Shown here: positions 23,953 to 32,771 of the stretch, piece after piece
Numbering within the stretch: position 1 is the first letter of the stretch
How the letters are laid out: each line of letters opens with the position of its first letter
Assembly: GCF_900109285.1 (NCBI RefSeq)
Contig: NZ_FNZQ01000003.1
Coordinates: forward strand, 248,001 to 312,000
Source of the DNA: Jannaschia helgolandensis
GTDB lineage: Bacteria > Pseudomonadota > Alphaproteobacteria > Rhodobacterales > Rhodobacteraceae
Length of the DNA: 64,000 nt
Direction: 5' to 3'
The notes under the pieces: generated by a model
Told to the model about the DNA's origin: nothing
Seen by the model: the letters and a program-made list of their open reading frames with translations, nothing else
The model's database searches: none
Made by a program: the position numbers and the translations under genes

Positions 23953-25400
23953 TGTTCATACTCGAAGTCATCGGGCGTCTGATGACGCTGAACGAACTTG
24001 CCGTGTTGCTGATGTTCCTGTCGTTCATCTGGATGCTGTTCCGCGGTATTCCGGTTGCCATGGCGCTGGTCGGCGTGTCGCTGATCTTTGCGCTGTTCGC
24101 CGAGATTTTCCTGGATCCGTTCCGCGGCAGCTTCCGTGACATCATCGAATTCGACCGCACCGGCATCGATTATCAGAAGCTGTCGGTCCTGTCGGGTCGC
24201 CTGTTCGGCAATATAGTCAAGAATCCTGTCCTCGTGGCGTTGCCGATGTTCATCTACATGGGCCTGATGCTGGACCAGTCCGGCGTGGCGCAACGGATGA
24301 TGCACGCCATGCAGAAACTGTTCGGCGGGTTGCGTGGCGGCTTGTCTCTGACGGTATTGCTGATCGGTATCATTCTGGCGGCGTCCACAGGCGTCATCGG
24401 TGCCTCCGTCACGTTGCTGGGCGTGATGGCCCTGCCGGCGATGATGAACCAGAACTACTCCAAGGAAATCGCAACCGGAACCATCGCGTCAGCAGGCACG
24501 CTGGGCATCCTCATCCCGCCTTCGATCATGCTGGTCATCATGTCGGATCAGCTGGCGATTTCGCTGGGCGATCTGTTCATGGGTGCACTGTTTCCGGGGC
24601 TGATCCTGGGTGGGCTCTATATCGGGTTCATCGTGATCTACGGCTTCGTCAAACCCGAGGCGATGCCTGCGCCGGAATACACCGGCGAAGTCGGCTGGCC
24701 CGTCATCAAGGAGGTGCTGCTGGCCGTGGTCCCGCCCATGTTCCTGATCCTTCTGGTGCTAGGGTCGATCTTCGCGGGCATCGCCACGCCGACGGAAGCC
24801 TCGGGTCTGGGTGCATTGGGCGCGACGGTCCTGGCTCTGCTGAACGGCAAGCTGTCCTTGAAGGTGTTCAGGGAGGTCGGGCGATCGACGATGAACACCT
24901 CGGGCTATATCGTCGGCATCTTTCTGGCGGCGAACTTCTTCGCCCTCGTCCTGCGGCGCTATGGCGGCGACGAGATCGTTCAGGACCACGTCCTCGGCGC
25001 GTTCCAGAACCCGTATTTCATCGTCATGTTCATCCTGTTTATCGTGTTTCTGCTGGGCTTCCTGCTGGACTGGATCGAAATCACGATCATTATCATGCCA
25101 CTGATGCTGCCGATTATTCAGGGCCTTGAACTTGCGGTGCCGGGTTATGGTCAGGTGCAGGACCCGGCGGTGGTCTGGTTCGCAATTCTGGTCGCGGTGA
25201 CGTTGCAGACGTCGTTCCTGACGCCACCCGTTGGGTTCGCGCTGTTCTATCTCAAGGGTGTCAGTCCGCCCGGTGTGACGCTGGCGCATATCTATCGCGG
25301 CATCATTCCCTTCGTATTGCTGCAACTGATCGGGCTGGCCATCGTGTTCGTATTCCCGGCACTGACGACATGGTTGCCTTCGGTAGCCTATGGGAGTTGA
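23952..25400 (+). CDS. dctM: TRAP transporter large permease subunit
   Basis: This 482-residue membrane protein has about 12 or more transmembrane segments and carries the substrate and sodium path of the importer. Family marks include FIYMGLMLDQSG, ASTGVIGASVTLLGVMALPAMM, TLGILIPPSIMLVIM and LQTSFLTPPVGFALFYLKGV. The true start is ATG 23952 (MFILEVIGRLM), one base overlapping dctQ; the longer upstream frame only shadows dctQ. It completes the DctPQM set. An inverted repeat at 25438-25494 follows. Confidence 0.94.
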   Translation: MFILEVIGRLMTLNELAVLLMFLSFIWMLFRGIPVAMALVGVSLIFALFAEIFLDPFRGSFRDIIEFDRTGIDYQKLSVLSGRLFGNIVKNPVLVALPMFIYMGLMLDQSGVAQRMMHAMQKLFGGLRGGLSLTVLLIGIILAASTGVIGASVTLLGVMALPAMMNQNYSKEIATGTIASAGTLGILIPPSIMLVIMSDQLAISLGDLFMGALFPGLILGGLYIGFIVIYGFVKPEAMPAPEYTGEVGWPVIKEVLLAVVPPMFLILLVLGSIFAGIATPTEASGLGALGATVLALLNGKLSLKVFREVGRSTMNTSGYIVGIFLAANFFALVLRRYGGDEIVQDHVLGAFQNPYFIVMFILFIVFLLGFLLDWIEITIIIMPLMLPIIQGLELAVPGYGQVQDPAVVWFAILVAVTLQTSFLTPPVGFALFYLKGVSPPGVTLAHIYRGIIPFVLLQLIGLAIVFVFPALTTWLPSVAYGS

Positions 25401-25437
25401 CCCGGCCATATCCTGCGATTGAGGATCGCCGCCTGTG

Positions 25438-25494
25438 TGAACCCCGGCAACCGGGCCGGTCACATCACCGGGTGCGACATCGTATCGGGGTTCA
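25438..25494 (+). repeat. Inverted repeat after dctM
   Basis: TGAACCCCG (25438-25446) is the exact complement of CGGGGTTCA (25486-25494). The interior holds a near-palindrome, ACCGGGCCGGT (25450-25460). It lies 38 bases after the dctM stop without a T-run, so it may mark or protect the 3' end of the TRAP transcript. Confidence 0.5.
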
Positions 25495-25550
25495 ACCGGC
25501 CCTGCCGCAGTGGCATGTCATTCCGGCAGGCGACAGCCCCGGAGTTTCTT

Positions 25551-25814
25551 ATGCGGCCAACATCTCTCATCGCAGCCATGCTGACTGTCGCTACCCTTGC
25601 ACTGCCCTCCGTGGCCGACATGACGACACTGGACGAACTGAAAATCGGGACGCCGATGCTGCGCGCGATGCTGCTCACGCCTCCGGCCGGGGGCGTCCTC
25701 CTTCCGACCTTCGAAACAGACGTCGCGGACGGCACCGTCGGACATATGCAACTGCACAAGACATCCGTGACATGGCCGCCAGACCCGGAACCCCGGCCAT
25801 CACCGGCTGATTGA
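25551..25814 (+). CDS. Small secreted protein, unknown
   Basis: This 87-residue protein has an N-terminal signal-peptide-like segment (MRPTSLIAAMLTVATLALPSVAD) and a mature part of about 65 residues ending in a Pro-rich tail (PPDPEPRPSPAD). A GGAG six bases before ATG 25551 supports translation; the upstream ATG at 25419 would cross the dctM trailer. I know no family. It stands alone between the TRAP operon and ftsW. A short stem (GGAGCC 25824-25829 / GGCTCC 25837-25842) lies just after its stop. Confidence 0.65.
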   Translation: MRPTSLIAAMLTVATLALPSVADMTTLDELKIGTPMLRAMLLTPPAGGVLLPTFETDVADGTVGHMQLHKTSVTWPPDPEPRPSPAD

Positions 25815-25939
25815 TGCGGGCGTGGAGCCGCAATCAGGCTCCGGGTCGTAAATGGGTGGCGCGATTCGAATCACTGCGCTACAATGGTATGGCAGACCCG
25901 GAAAACCGGGCAGGGCAGTAAGCAGATACAGGCGGATCA

Positions 25940-27109
25940 ATGACAGAAATTGCGCATGGCGCGGTCGTCGTCCTACCGGGCGAGGCCATCGTTTCCCGTT
26001 GGTGGCGGACGATCGACAAGGGCGTGCTCGGCGCGCTTGTGCTTCTTTTCGCAGTGGGCCTTCTTCTGGGCTTCGCGGCATCGGTCCCCCTGGCCGAACG
26101 CAACGGTTTGCCGCCATTTTACTATGTCTATCGACAGGCGTTTTTCGGCGGCATGGCGTTCGTGGTCATGTTGGGTACGTCGATGATGTCGCCCGACATG
26201 GTCCGTCGGCTGGGCGTAATCGGGTTTTTCTTCGCCGCCGCCGCCCTGATGTTGCTGCCTGCTTTGGGTACCGATTTCGGCAAGGGCGCGACCCGCTGGT
26301 ATTCGCTGGGCTTCATCTCTCTCCAGCCGTCCGAATTTCTGAAGCCGGTCTTCATCATTATCTCAGCATGGCTGATGGCTTCGGCGAGCGAACCGGGCGG
26401 TCCTCCGGGCAGATTGATCAGTTTTGGCGTGTTGATCGTGGTCGTGGCGTTTCTGGCGCTGCAGCCGGACTTCGGGCAGGCAATGCTGACGATCGTTGCG
26501 TGGTCGGGCATCTATTTTGTGGCGGGCGCGCCGATCCTCTTGCTGACGGCAATTGGCATGATCGTCGGTCTTGTCGGTGTTGTGGCCTATAAGAACTCTG
26601 AACATTTCGCCCGGCGCATCGACGGCTTCCTGTCGCCGGACGTCGATCCGCGCACCCAGATGGGATATGCGATCGACGCCATCCGCGAGGGCGGCTTCTT
26701 CGGAACCGGTGTCAACGAGGGCCGGGTGAAATGGATTCTTCCCGACGCCCATACCGACTTCATCATCGCCGTCGCAGCCGAGGAATACGGGCTGGTCATG
26801 GTCCTGTTCATCGTCGCTCTGTTCGGGTTCATCGCGGTGCGCTGCCTGACCCGCCTGTGTGTCGAGCGAGATACGTTCATCCGGCTGGCGGGCGCCGGTC
26901 TGACCGTACTGCTGTCGGCGCAGGCTTTCATCAATCTGGGTGTCGCGGTGCGGCTGTTGCCAGCCAAGGGCATGACGCTGCCTTTCGTCAGCTACGGCGG
27001 GTCTTCGCTGATCGCGATGGGTGCCTTGACCGGGATGCTGCTGTGCTTCACGCGGACACGACCGCAGGCTGAAATCGGGGATCACCTGCTGTCGAACGGA
27101 TACCGCTGA
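25940..27109 (+). CDS. ftsW: Septal peptidoglycan glycosyltransferase FtsW (SEDS family)
   Basis: This 389-residue protein with about ten membrane helices polymerises lipid II into glycan at the division septum with its class B PBP partner. SEDS landmarks are KGATRWYSLGFISLQPSEFLK, LQPDFGQA, GTGVNEGRVKWILPDAHTDFI with catalytic Asp D273 (equivalent to E. coli FtsW D297), and LPFVSYGGSSL near the C-terminus. Neighbouring murG and murC identify it as FtsW rather than RodA. The usual upstream genes (murD, mraY, murF, murE, ftsI) are absent here; a TRAP operon lies there instead. Confidence 0.95.
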   Translation: MTEIAHGAVVVLPGEAIVSRWWRTIDKGVLGALVLLFAVGLLLGFAASVPLAERNGLPPFYYVYRQAFFGGMAFVVMLGTSMMSPDMVRRLGVIGFFFAAAALMLLPALGTDFGKGATRWYSLGFISLQPSEFLKPVFIIISAWLMASASEPGGPPGRLISFGVLIVVVAFLALQPDFGQAMLTIVAWSGIYFVAGAPILLLTAIGMIVGLVGVVAYKNSEHFARRIDGFLSPDVDPRTQMGYAIDAIREGGFFGTGVNEGRVKWILPDAHTDFIIAVAAEEYGLVMVLFIVALFGFIAVRCLTRLCVERDTFIRLAGAGLTVLLSAQAFINLGVAVRLLPAKGMTLPFVSYGGSSLIAMGALTGMLLCFTRTRPQAEIGDHLLSNGYR

Positions 27110-27121
27110 AGAAAGTCTGAC

Positions 27122-28216
27122 ATGACCGCTCCGCTTATCGTCATTGCCGCTGGCGGCACAGGGGGGCACATGTTCCCGGCACAGTCGCTGGCCGAAGAAA
27201 TGCTCAGGCGCAGGTGGCGGGTCAAGCTTTCGACCGATGACCGGGGCGCGCGTTATGCGGGCGGCTTCCCCGGCGATGTCGAGATCGAAGTCGTGCCTGC
27301 CGCGACATTCGCGCGCGGCGACCTGATGACCAAGGTGCGGGTGCCGTTCAAGCTGGCTTCCGGTGTGATGCGCGCCATGCGCGGCTTCCGACAGGATCGC
27401 CCGTCGCTGGTTGCCGGATTTGGCGGCTATCCGGCCATCCCGGCGATGGCGGCGGCGGTCCTGATGAAGCTGCCGCGCCTGTTGCATGAACAAAACGGCG
27501 TGTTGGGGCGTGTGAATCAGATATTCGCAACGCGCGTCGATGCCGTCGCCTGCGGCACCTGGCCTACGAACCTGCCCGACGGCGTGGAGGGTATTCACAC
27601 CGGCAATCCCGTACGCGCGGCGATCCTGGCCCGCGCGGGTGCGGCGTATATCCCGCCCGGCGATTATCCGATGACCGTTCTGGTTCTGGGCGGCAGTCAG
27701 GGCGCGCGCATCCTGTCGGACGTCGTGCCCGAGGCCCTGTCGCTCATGCCCGTCGACATTCGCAGACATCTCCGCGTATCGCATCAGGCCCGTCCGGAAG
27801 ATCAGGACCGCGTTGTCATGGCCTACGATCAGGCCGGGATAGATGCGGATGTCCGCACCTTTTTCGATGACGTTCCGACCCGGCTGGCGGATGCGCAACT
27901 GCTGATCGCGCGGTCCGGTGCCTCGACAGTAGCGGACGTCAGCGTGATTGGCCGCCCGTCGATCTTCGTGCCTCTGGCCACTGCGATCCGCGACGAACAG
28001 ACCGCAAACGCGCACGCGCTGGCCGAGGCGGGCGCCGCCATCCTGATCCCCGAGCGGAAACTGACGCCCGAAAGTCTGGCCGAACAGGCCAATCTGATCT
28101 TGTCGAACCCCGACGGCGCGTTGCAGATGCACCGCGCGGCCATGTCCGTCGCCGTGCCCGATGCGGTGCGGCGGCTGGCCGACCTGGCCGAATATACTGC
28201 GAGCAAGAATTTATGA
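27122..28216 (+). CDS. murG: UDP-GlcNAc:lipid I N-acetylglucosaminyltransferase MurG
   Basis: This 364-residue GT-B enzyme adds GlcNAc to lipid I at the cytosolic face of the membrane, making lipid II. It shows [19 protein letters not shown] (the GGTGGH loop), the second glycine loop [13 protein letters not shown] and the sugar-nucleotide site [24 protein letters not shown]. Length is normal. It starts 12 bases after ftsW and overlaps murC by four bases, so ftsW-murG-murC are one operon. Confidence 0.97.
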   Translation: MTAPLIVIAAGGTGGHMFPAQSLAEEMLRRRWRVKLSTDDRGARYAGGFPGDVEIEVVPAATFARGDLMTKVRVPFKLASGVMRAMRGFRQDRPSLVAGFGGYPAIPAMAAAVLMKLPRLLHEQNGVLGRVNQIFATRVDAVACGTWPTNLPDGVEGIHTGNPVRAAILARAGAAYIPPGDYPMTVLVLGGSQGARILSDVVPEALSLMPVDIRRHLRVSHQARPEDQDRVVMAYDQAGIDADVRTFFDDVPTRLADAQLLIARSGASTVADVSVIGRPSIFVPLATAIRDEQTANAHALAEAGAAILIPERKLTPESLAEQANLILSNPDGALQMHRAAMSVAVPDAVRRLADLAEYTASKNL

Positions 28217-29613
28217 ATGCGACCAAGCTGCCTACCCAGATGGGCACGATCCACTTCGTCGGCATCGGTGGCATCGGCATGTCCGGAATTGCCGAAATGC
28301 TGCTGTCCCATGGGTATTCGGTGCAGGGATCGGACCAGAAGGTATCGCAGATCACCGACCGGCTTGCAGGTCTTGGCGTCCGCATCTTCGAAGGGCAACG
28401 GGCGGAAAACATCGAGGATGCGGAGGTCATGGTGATCTCCTCGGCCATCAAGCCGGGCAACCCCGAACTCGATGCGGCCCGCGCACGGGGCATGCCTGTC
28501 GTGCGCCGCGCCGAGATGCTGGCTGAATTGATGCGGATGAAATCCAACATCGCGGTCGCGGGCACGCACGGCAAGACGACCACCACCACGATGGTCGCGG
28601 CCCTGCTGGACGCGGGCAAGCTGGACCCGACCGTCATCAACGGTGGCATCATCCATGCCTATGGCTCGAACGCCCGGATGGGGCAGGGCGAATGGATGGT
28701 GGTCGAAGCGGACGAGAGCGATGGCACCTTCAACCGCTTGCCCGCGACCATCGCCATCGTCACCAACATCGACCCTGAACATATGGAGCACTGGGGCACG
28801 ATCGAGGCGCTGCGGCAGGGGTTCTCTGATTTCGTGTCCAATATTCCCTTCTATGGTGCCGCCATCTGTTGCACCGATCACCCCGAAGTGCGGGCACTTG
28901 TCGGCCGCGTTACAGATCGAAGGATCATCACGTTCGGCTTCAATGCGCAGGCGGACGTTCGCGCGGTCAACCTGAAGTACAAGGCGGGTGTCGCGCATTT
29001 CGATATCCAGTTGCAGGCCGAGGAGACGGTGATTGAAGGCTGCAAGTTGCCGATGCCGGGCGACCACAACGTGTCGAACGCCCTGTCCGCCGTGGCCGTC
29101 GCGCGCGAACTTGGTGTGCCAAAGGACGTCATTCGCGAGGGCTTGGCCAGCTTTGGCGGGGTCAATCGCCGCTTCACCCGTGTGGGCGAATGGAACGGTG
29201 TGCCGATCATCGACGACTATGGTCATCACCCCGTAGAAATCGCCGCCGTGCTGAAAGCTGCGCGGCAGTCCATCGGCGACACCGGACGCGTCATCGCCAT
29301 CCATCAGCCGCACCGCTATTCGCGTCTGGCAAGCCTCTTCGACGATTTCTGCGGCTGTTTCGCAGACGCCGACGTGGTTGGCATCGCCGACATCTATGCT
29401 GCGGGCGAAGACCCGATCGAAGGCGCCGGCCGCGACGATCTGGTCGCGGGCCTGATCCGCACCGGCCACCGGCACGCCCGCGCCGTCACCAGCGAGGACG
29501 ATCTGGAGCGGCTGGTCCGCGAACAGGCACGCGACGGCGACATCGTCGTCTGCCTTGGAGCGGGAACGATTTCGGCCTGGGCCAGTGCGCTGCCGGGGCG
29601 TTTGAACGGCTGA
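28213..29613 (+). CDS. murC: UDP-N-acetylmuramate--L-alanine ligase MurC
   Basis: This 466-residue ATP-dependent Mur ligase adds L-alanine to UDP-MurNAc, the first amino acid of the stem peptide. It has the N-terminal UDP-binding loop [12 protein letters not shown], the P-loop [11 protein letters not shown], the EADESDGTF motif, the [11 protein letters not shown] region and the C-terminal [10 protein letters not shown]. Start overlaps murG by ATGA. A palindromic element follows the stop before the DUF2484 gene. Confidence 0.97.
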   Translation: MNATKLPTQMGTIHFVGIGGIGMSGIAEMLLSHGYSVQGSDQKVSQITDRLAGLGVRIFEGQRAENIEDAEVMVISSAIKPGNPELDAARARGMPVVRRAEMLAELMRMKSNIAVAGTHGKTTTTTMVAALLDAGKLDPTVINGGIIHAYGSNARMGQGEWMVVEADESDGTFNRLPATIAIVTNIDPEHMEHWGTIEALRQGFSDFVSNIPFYGAAICCTDHPEVRALVGRVTDRRIITFGFNAQADVRAVNLKYKAGVAHFDIQLQAEETVIEGCKLPMPGDHNVSNALSAVAVARELGVPKDVIREGLASFGGVNRRFTRVGEWNGVPIIDDYGHHPVEIAAVLKAARQSIGDTGRVIAIHQPHRYSRLASLFDDFCGCFADADVVGIADIYAAGEDPIEGAGRDDLVAGLIRTGHRHARAVTSEDDLERLVREQARDGDIVVCLGAGTISAWASALPGRLNG

Positions 29614-29616
29614 GGT

Positions 29617-29665
29617 CGGGCGAGGGCCAGCCCTCGCGCTCCCGGGGTATTTTCGGAAACAGGAA
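29617..29665 (+). repeat. Palindromic intergenic element between murC and DUF2484
   Basis: GCGAGGGC (29620-29627), two bases, then GCCCTCGC (29630-29637) form an inverted repeat. It is followed by a CGCTCCCGGGGTATTTTCGG-type segment and GAAACAGGAAGGAA. From memory, similar palindrome-plus-GTATTTT units recur between genes in Rhodobacteraceae, so this may be a family-wide repeat element that also supplies the downstream ribosome-binding site. There is only one copy in this window. Confidence 0.5.
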
Positions 29666-29674
29666 GGAAAGACC

Positions 29675-29914
29675 ATGGCCCTGATCGCACTTTGCCTCTG
29701 GGTCGTGGTGGCCTGGGTTCTGATGGTCACGCTGACCGCCAGGCAAAGCTGGCCCGCAGCCTATGGCCTGATCGCTGTCGGCCTGCCGCTGGCGATCTGG
29801 CTGGGCTGGTCCATGGGGTGGCTCTGGGCGCTGTTGGGCGTGACGGTGATGGCTCTGGTCCTGCGGTGGCCACTGCGGTATTTTGGCCGCTGGCTAAAGG
29901 GATTGGTGCAATGA
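29675..29914 (+). CDS. DUF2484 small membrane protein
   Basis: This 79-residue protein has two to three transmembrane helices ([49 protein letters not shown]) and a basic C-terminus ([13 protein letters not shown]). I recognise it as the DUF2484 family, a small Rhodobacteraceae protein fixed between murC and murB. Function is unknown; constant placement suggests a role in cell-wall synthesis or division. AGGAAAG before the ATG is a good ribosome-binding site. Its stop overlaps the murB start (ATGA). Confidence 0.85.
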   Translation: MALIALCLWVVVAWVLMVTLTARQSWPAAYGLIAVGLPLAIWLGWSMGWLWALLGVTVMALVLRWPLRYFGRWLKGLVQ

Positions 29915-30831
29915 AATTACCAGAAGTGCGTGGCGCTCTGACCCTGGACCGCCCGCTGGCCGATCTGACCTGGCTGCGCGTCGGCGGACCTGCGGATGCG
30001 CTGTTCCAGCCCGCCGATCTGGACGATCTCAGCGCGTTTCTTGCGGCACTGCCGAGCGATGTGCCGGTCTTCCCCATGGGCGTCGGGTCGAACCTGATCG
30101 TGCGCGATGGCGGCCTGCGCGCCGTCGTCGTCCGACTGGGACGGGGATTTAACGCAATCGAGATCGACGGCGACCGCATCCACGCCGGGGCCGCCGCACT
30201 GGACGCGCATGTCGCGCGCAAGGCGGCGCAGGCTGGGCTGGACCTGACGTTCCTGCGAACCATTCCCGGCAGTATCGGGGGCGCGGTCAAGATGAATGCG
30301 GGCTGCTACGGCAGCTATGTCGCCGACCATCTGGTCGAGGTGCAGGCGGTCGCGCGAACCGGCGAAATCGTCACGATCCCCGCCGCCGATCTGGGCTTTG
30401 CCTATCGCAGCAGCACGATCTCCGAGGACATGATCGTCACCCGCGCCACGTTCCGGGCAGGTGCAGGCGCGCCCGAGGCGCTGGACGCGAAGATGGCCGA
30501 GCAACTGGCGAAGCGCGACGCGACCCAGCCGACCCGGGACCGCAGCGCCGGCAGCACCTTCCGCAACCCCGCAGGGCATAGCAGCACAGGACGCGCCGAC
30601 GACACCCATGACCTGAAAGCGTGGAAGGTGATCGATGACGCTGGCATGCGTGGCGCGACGCTGGGCGGGGCGGTCATGTCGCCGAAACACCCGAACTTTC
30701 TGGTCAATCAGGGCGGCGCGACAGCAGCAGATCTTGAAGGACTTGGCGAAGAGGTGCGGAAAAAGGTTTTCGACGCCAGTGGATTGACGCTAGAGTGGGA
30801 AATAATGAGAGTTGGCGACAATCTCTCATAG
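29911..30831 (+). CDS. murB: UDP-N-acetylenolpyruvoylglucosamine reductase MurB
   Basis: This 306-residue FAD enzyme reduces enolpyruvyl-UDP-GlcNAc to UDP-MurNAc with NADPH. FAD-binding segments [16 protein letters not shown] and [14 protein letters not shown], the [17 protein letters not shown] loop, the catalytic-serine region [12 protein letters not shown] and the C-terminal [16 protein letters not shown] place it in the short type II (about 300 residue) group. ATG 29911 overlaps the DUF2484 stop; a longer frame upstream only shadows that gene. About 100 bases separate it from ddl. Confidence 0.96.
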   Translation: MKLPEVRGALTLDRPLADLTWLRVGGPADALFQPADLDDLSAFLAALPSDVPVFPMGVGSNLIVRDGGLRAVVVRLGRGFNAIEIDGDRIHAGAAALDAHVARKAAQAGLDLTFLRTIPGSIGGAVKMNAGCYGSYVADHLVEVQAVARTGEIVTIPAADLGFAYRSSTISEDMIVTRATFRAGAGAPEALDAKMAEQLAKRDATQPTRDRSAGSTFRNPAGHSSTGRADDTHDLKAWKVIDDAGMRGATLGGAVMSPKHPNFLVNQGGATAADLEGLGEEVRKKVFDASGLTLEWEIMRVGDNLS

Positions 30832-30930
30832 CGGGTCGAAGAACCCGTGGACCCCGAAAGCCCGTCAGAGGCTGGGGTAAAAAGAAGGCCAGGGCGATAC
30901 GACCCCGGCACGAGGCGCAGGATATCGGGT

Positions 30931-31854
30931 ATGTCGGGCAGGACACCCCAGCACATCGTCGTCCTTATGGGCGGCCCTTCGGCAGAACGTGAGGTTTCCC
31001 TCTCGACGGCACGCGGCTGTGCGGAGGCCATGCGGGGCGAAGGGTATGACGTGACCGAACTGGATGCGGGCGCGGATCTCGTTGCCCGCCTGCAACAGAT
31101 TGCCCCGGATGTCGTGTTCAACGCGCTGCACGGTCGCTGGGGCGAAGATGGCTGTGTGCAGGGCATTCTGGAATGGATGCGGTTGCCGTATACGCATTCC
31201 GGCGTGCTGGCCTCGGCCACGGCAATGGACAAGGCGCGCAGCAAGGATGTCTACCGCGCGGCGGGCCTGCCTGTGATGCAAAGCCGCATCGTCTTGCGCG
31301 CCGACGCCGCAGCGGATCATGTCCTGCCGACGCCCTATGTGATCAAGCCGAACAACGAAGGCTCATCCGTGGGTATATATATCGTGAAAGAGGGCGATGC
31401 CCCTGTCGCGCTGCCCGACACGATGCCGGAAACTATCATGGTCGAAACCTATGCGCCGGGGCGTGAGCTGACCTGCACCGTGCTGGGCGCGCCGGGCCGC
31501 GAGCGGGCGCTGCCTGTGACGGAAATCCACATGGACGGCTGGTACGATTACGAAGCGAAATACGCCCCTGGCGGCAGCCGCCATACCGTGCCCGCCAACC
31601 TGCCCGCCGATATCACCGCCGCATGCCGCAGCTTTGCGTTGCGCGCGCATGCGGCGCTGGGGTGCCGGTCGATCAGTCGCACGGATTTCCGCTGGGATGA
31701 CGCGCGTGGGATCGATGGCCTGATCCTGCTCGAGACGAACACCCAGCCCGGCATGACGCCCACGTCCCTGTCGCCCGAACAGGCGGCGCAGGACGGAATC
31801 ACATTCGGCATGCTGTGCCGCGAACTTGTCGAGGATGCGTCATGCGACAGATAG
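30931..31854 (+). CDS. ddl: D-alanine--D-alanine ligase
   Basis: This 307-residue ATP-grasp enzyme joins two D-alanines for the stem peptide. Typical segments are VLMGGPSAEREVSLSTARG (residues about 11-29), NALHGRWGEDGCVQG, the ATP-grasp region YVIKPNNEGSSVGI and LLETNTQPGMTPTSLSPEQA with metal ligands. ATG 30931 lies 8 bases after AGGA; an earlier in-frame ATG at 30847 adds 28 basic residues unlike the family. Its last 13 bases overlap ftsQ. Confidence 0.96.
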   Translation: MSGRTPQHIVVLMGGPSAEREVSLSTARGCAEAMRGEGYDVTELDAGADLVARLQQIAPDVVFNALHGRWGEDGCVQGILEWMRLPYTHSGVLASATAMDKARSKDVYRAAGLPVMQSRIVLRADAAADHVLPTPYVIKPNNEGSSVGIYIVKEGDAPVALPDTMPETIMVETYAPGRELTCTVLGAPGRERALPVTEIHMDGWYDYEAKYAPGGSRHTVPANLPADITAACRSFALRAHAALGCRSISRTDFRWDDARGIDGLILLETNTQPGMTPTSLSPEQAAQDGITFGMLCRELVEDASCDR

Positions 31855-32771
31855 ACCCCGCTTTCACGGGCCAGCCCACAAACAGCAAGGCTCACAAGGC
31901 CGTCGACCCGGCCCCCACCCGCTGGCAATACCGGATGGAGCGGCTGTGGCTGACGCCGATGTTCAGGGCGATGATCCGAACCGGCATTCCCAGCTTCGGC
32001 TTCGTGTTTCTGTTTACCTGGTACATCAATGACCCGGTCCGCATCGCCGCGATGATCGACTGGTATGAGGGCGCGGTCAGTGCCGTCCAGGACCGACCGG
32101 AATTCATGGTCTCCCTGTTGCGGATCGAAGGGGCCAGCGAGGATCTTCAGGACGATATTCAGGAAGCGTTGCCCATCGACCTGCCTTTGTCGCAGTTCCG
32201 GTTGGATATGGGCGAGCTGCGGTCGCTGCTGGTCGATCTGGACCCCGTGCTGGACGCCGAGGTGCGGGTCAAGTCGGGCGGTGTCCTGCTGCTCAGGGTG
32301 ACGGAACGCACACCCGCCGTCGCATGGAGCTATGATGATGGGATCGAAATTCTGGATGCAACGGGACAGCGCGTCGCCACGTTATCGGACATCGAATCTG
32401 CTGGTGGGCTGCCCCTGATCGCGGGGGAAGGTGCAGAGAAAAATGTCCCCGAAGCCTTGACCCTGATCGCTGCCGCATCGCCCATCAATGACCGTTTGAT
32501 CGGCCTGGCCCGTATCGGCAATCGCCGCTGGGATGTTGTGCTGACCGGCGATCAGCGCATCGCGTTGCCCGAAGATGCCCCCGCCGCCGCGCTCGACCGT
32601 GCGCTGGCGATGAATGCCGCCAAGGATGTCCTGGCCCGTGACGTTCGCGTCGTGGACCTGCGGCTTCCGGGGCGCCCGATCCTGCGCCTGAGTCAGCCTG
32701 CAAGGGCCGAATTGAAGCGCCTGCAGGATCTGGAACGATTGTCACTGGTCAATACCGAGGGAACCCAATGA
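31842..32771 (+). CDS. ftsQ: Cell division protein FtsQ
   Basis: This 309-residue bitopic protein has a cytosolic N-terminus, one membrane helix (about residues 45-65, IPSFGFVFLFTWYI) and a periplasmic POTRA domain (LLRIEGASEDLQDDIQEAL) followed by the FtsQ/DivIB domain. It bridges early and late divisome proteins through FtsB/FtsL. ATG 31842 overlaps the ddl end. The C-terminal stretch VVDLRLPGRPILRLS is the usual FtsQ ending before ftsA. It overlaps ftsA by four bases. Confidence 0.93.
   Translation: MRQIDPAFTGQPTNSKAHKAVDPAPTRWQYRMERLWLTPMFRAMIRTGIPSFGFVFLFTWYINDPVRIAAMIDWYEGAVSAVQDRPEFMVSLLRIEGASEDLQDDIQEALPIDLPLSQFRLDMGELRSLLVDLDPVLDAEVRVKSGGVLLLRVTERTPAVAWSYDDGIEILDATGQRVATLSDIESAGGLPLIAGEGAEKNVPEALTLIAAASPINDRLIGLARIGNRRWDVVLTGDQRIALPEDAPAAALDRALAMNAAKDVLARDVRVVDLRLPGRPILRLSQPARAELKRLQDLERLSLVNTEGTQ

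Noticed and set aside
26363-28132. 589-codon minus-strand frame opposite ftsW/murG
   Set aside because: It is antisense to two certain genes with overlapping translation; no protein features.
27829-29730. 633-codon minus-strand frame opposite murG/murC
   Set aside because: It runs antisense to two canonical Mur genes and shows no family motif; a typical high-GC shadow.
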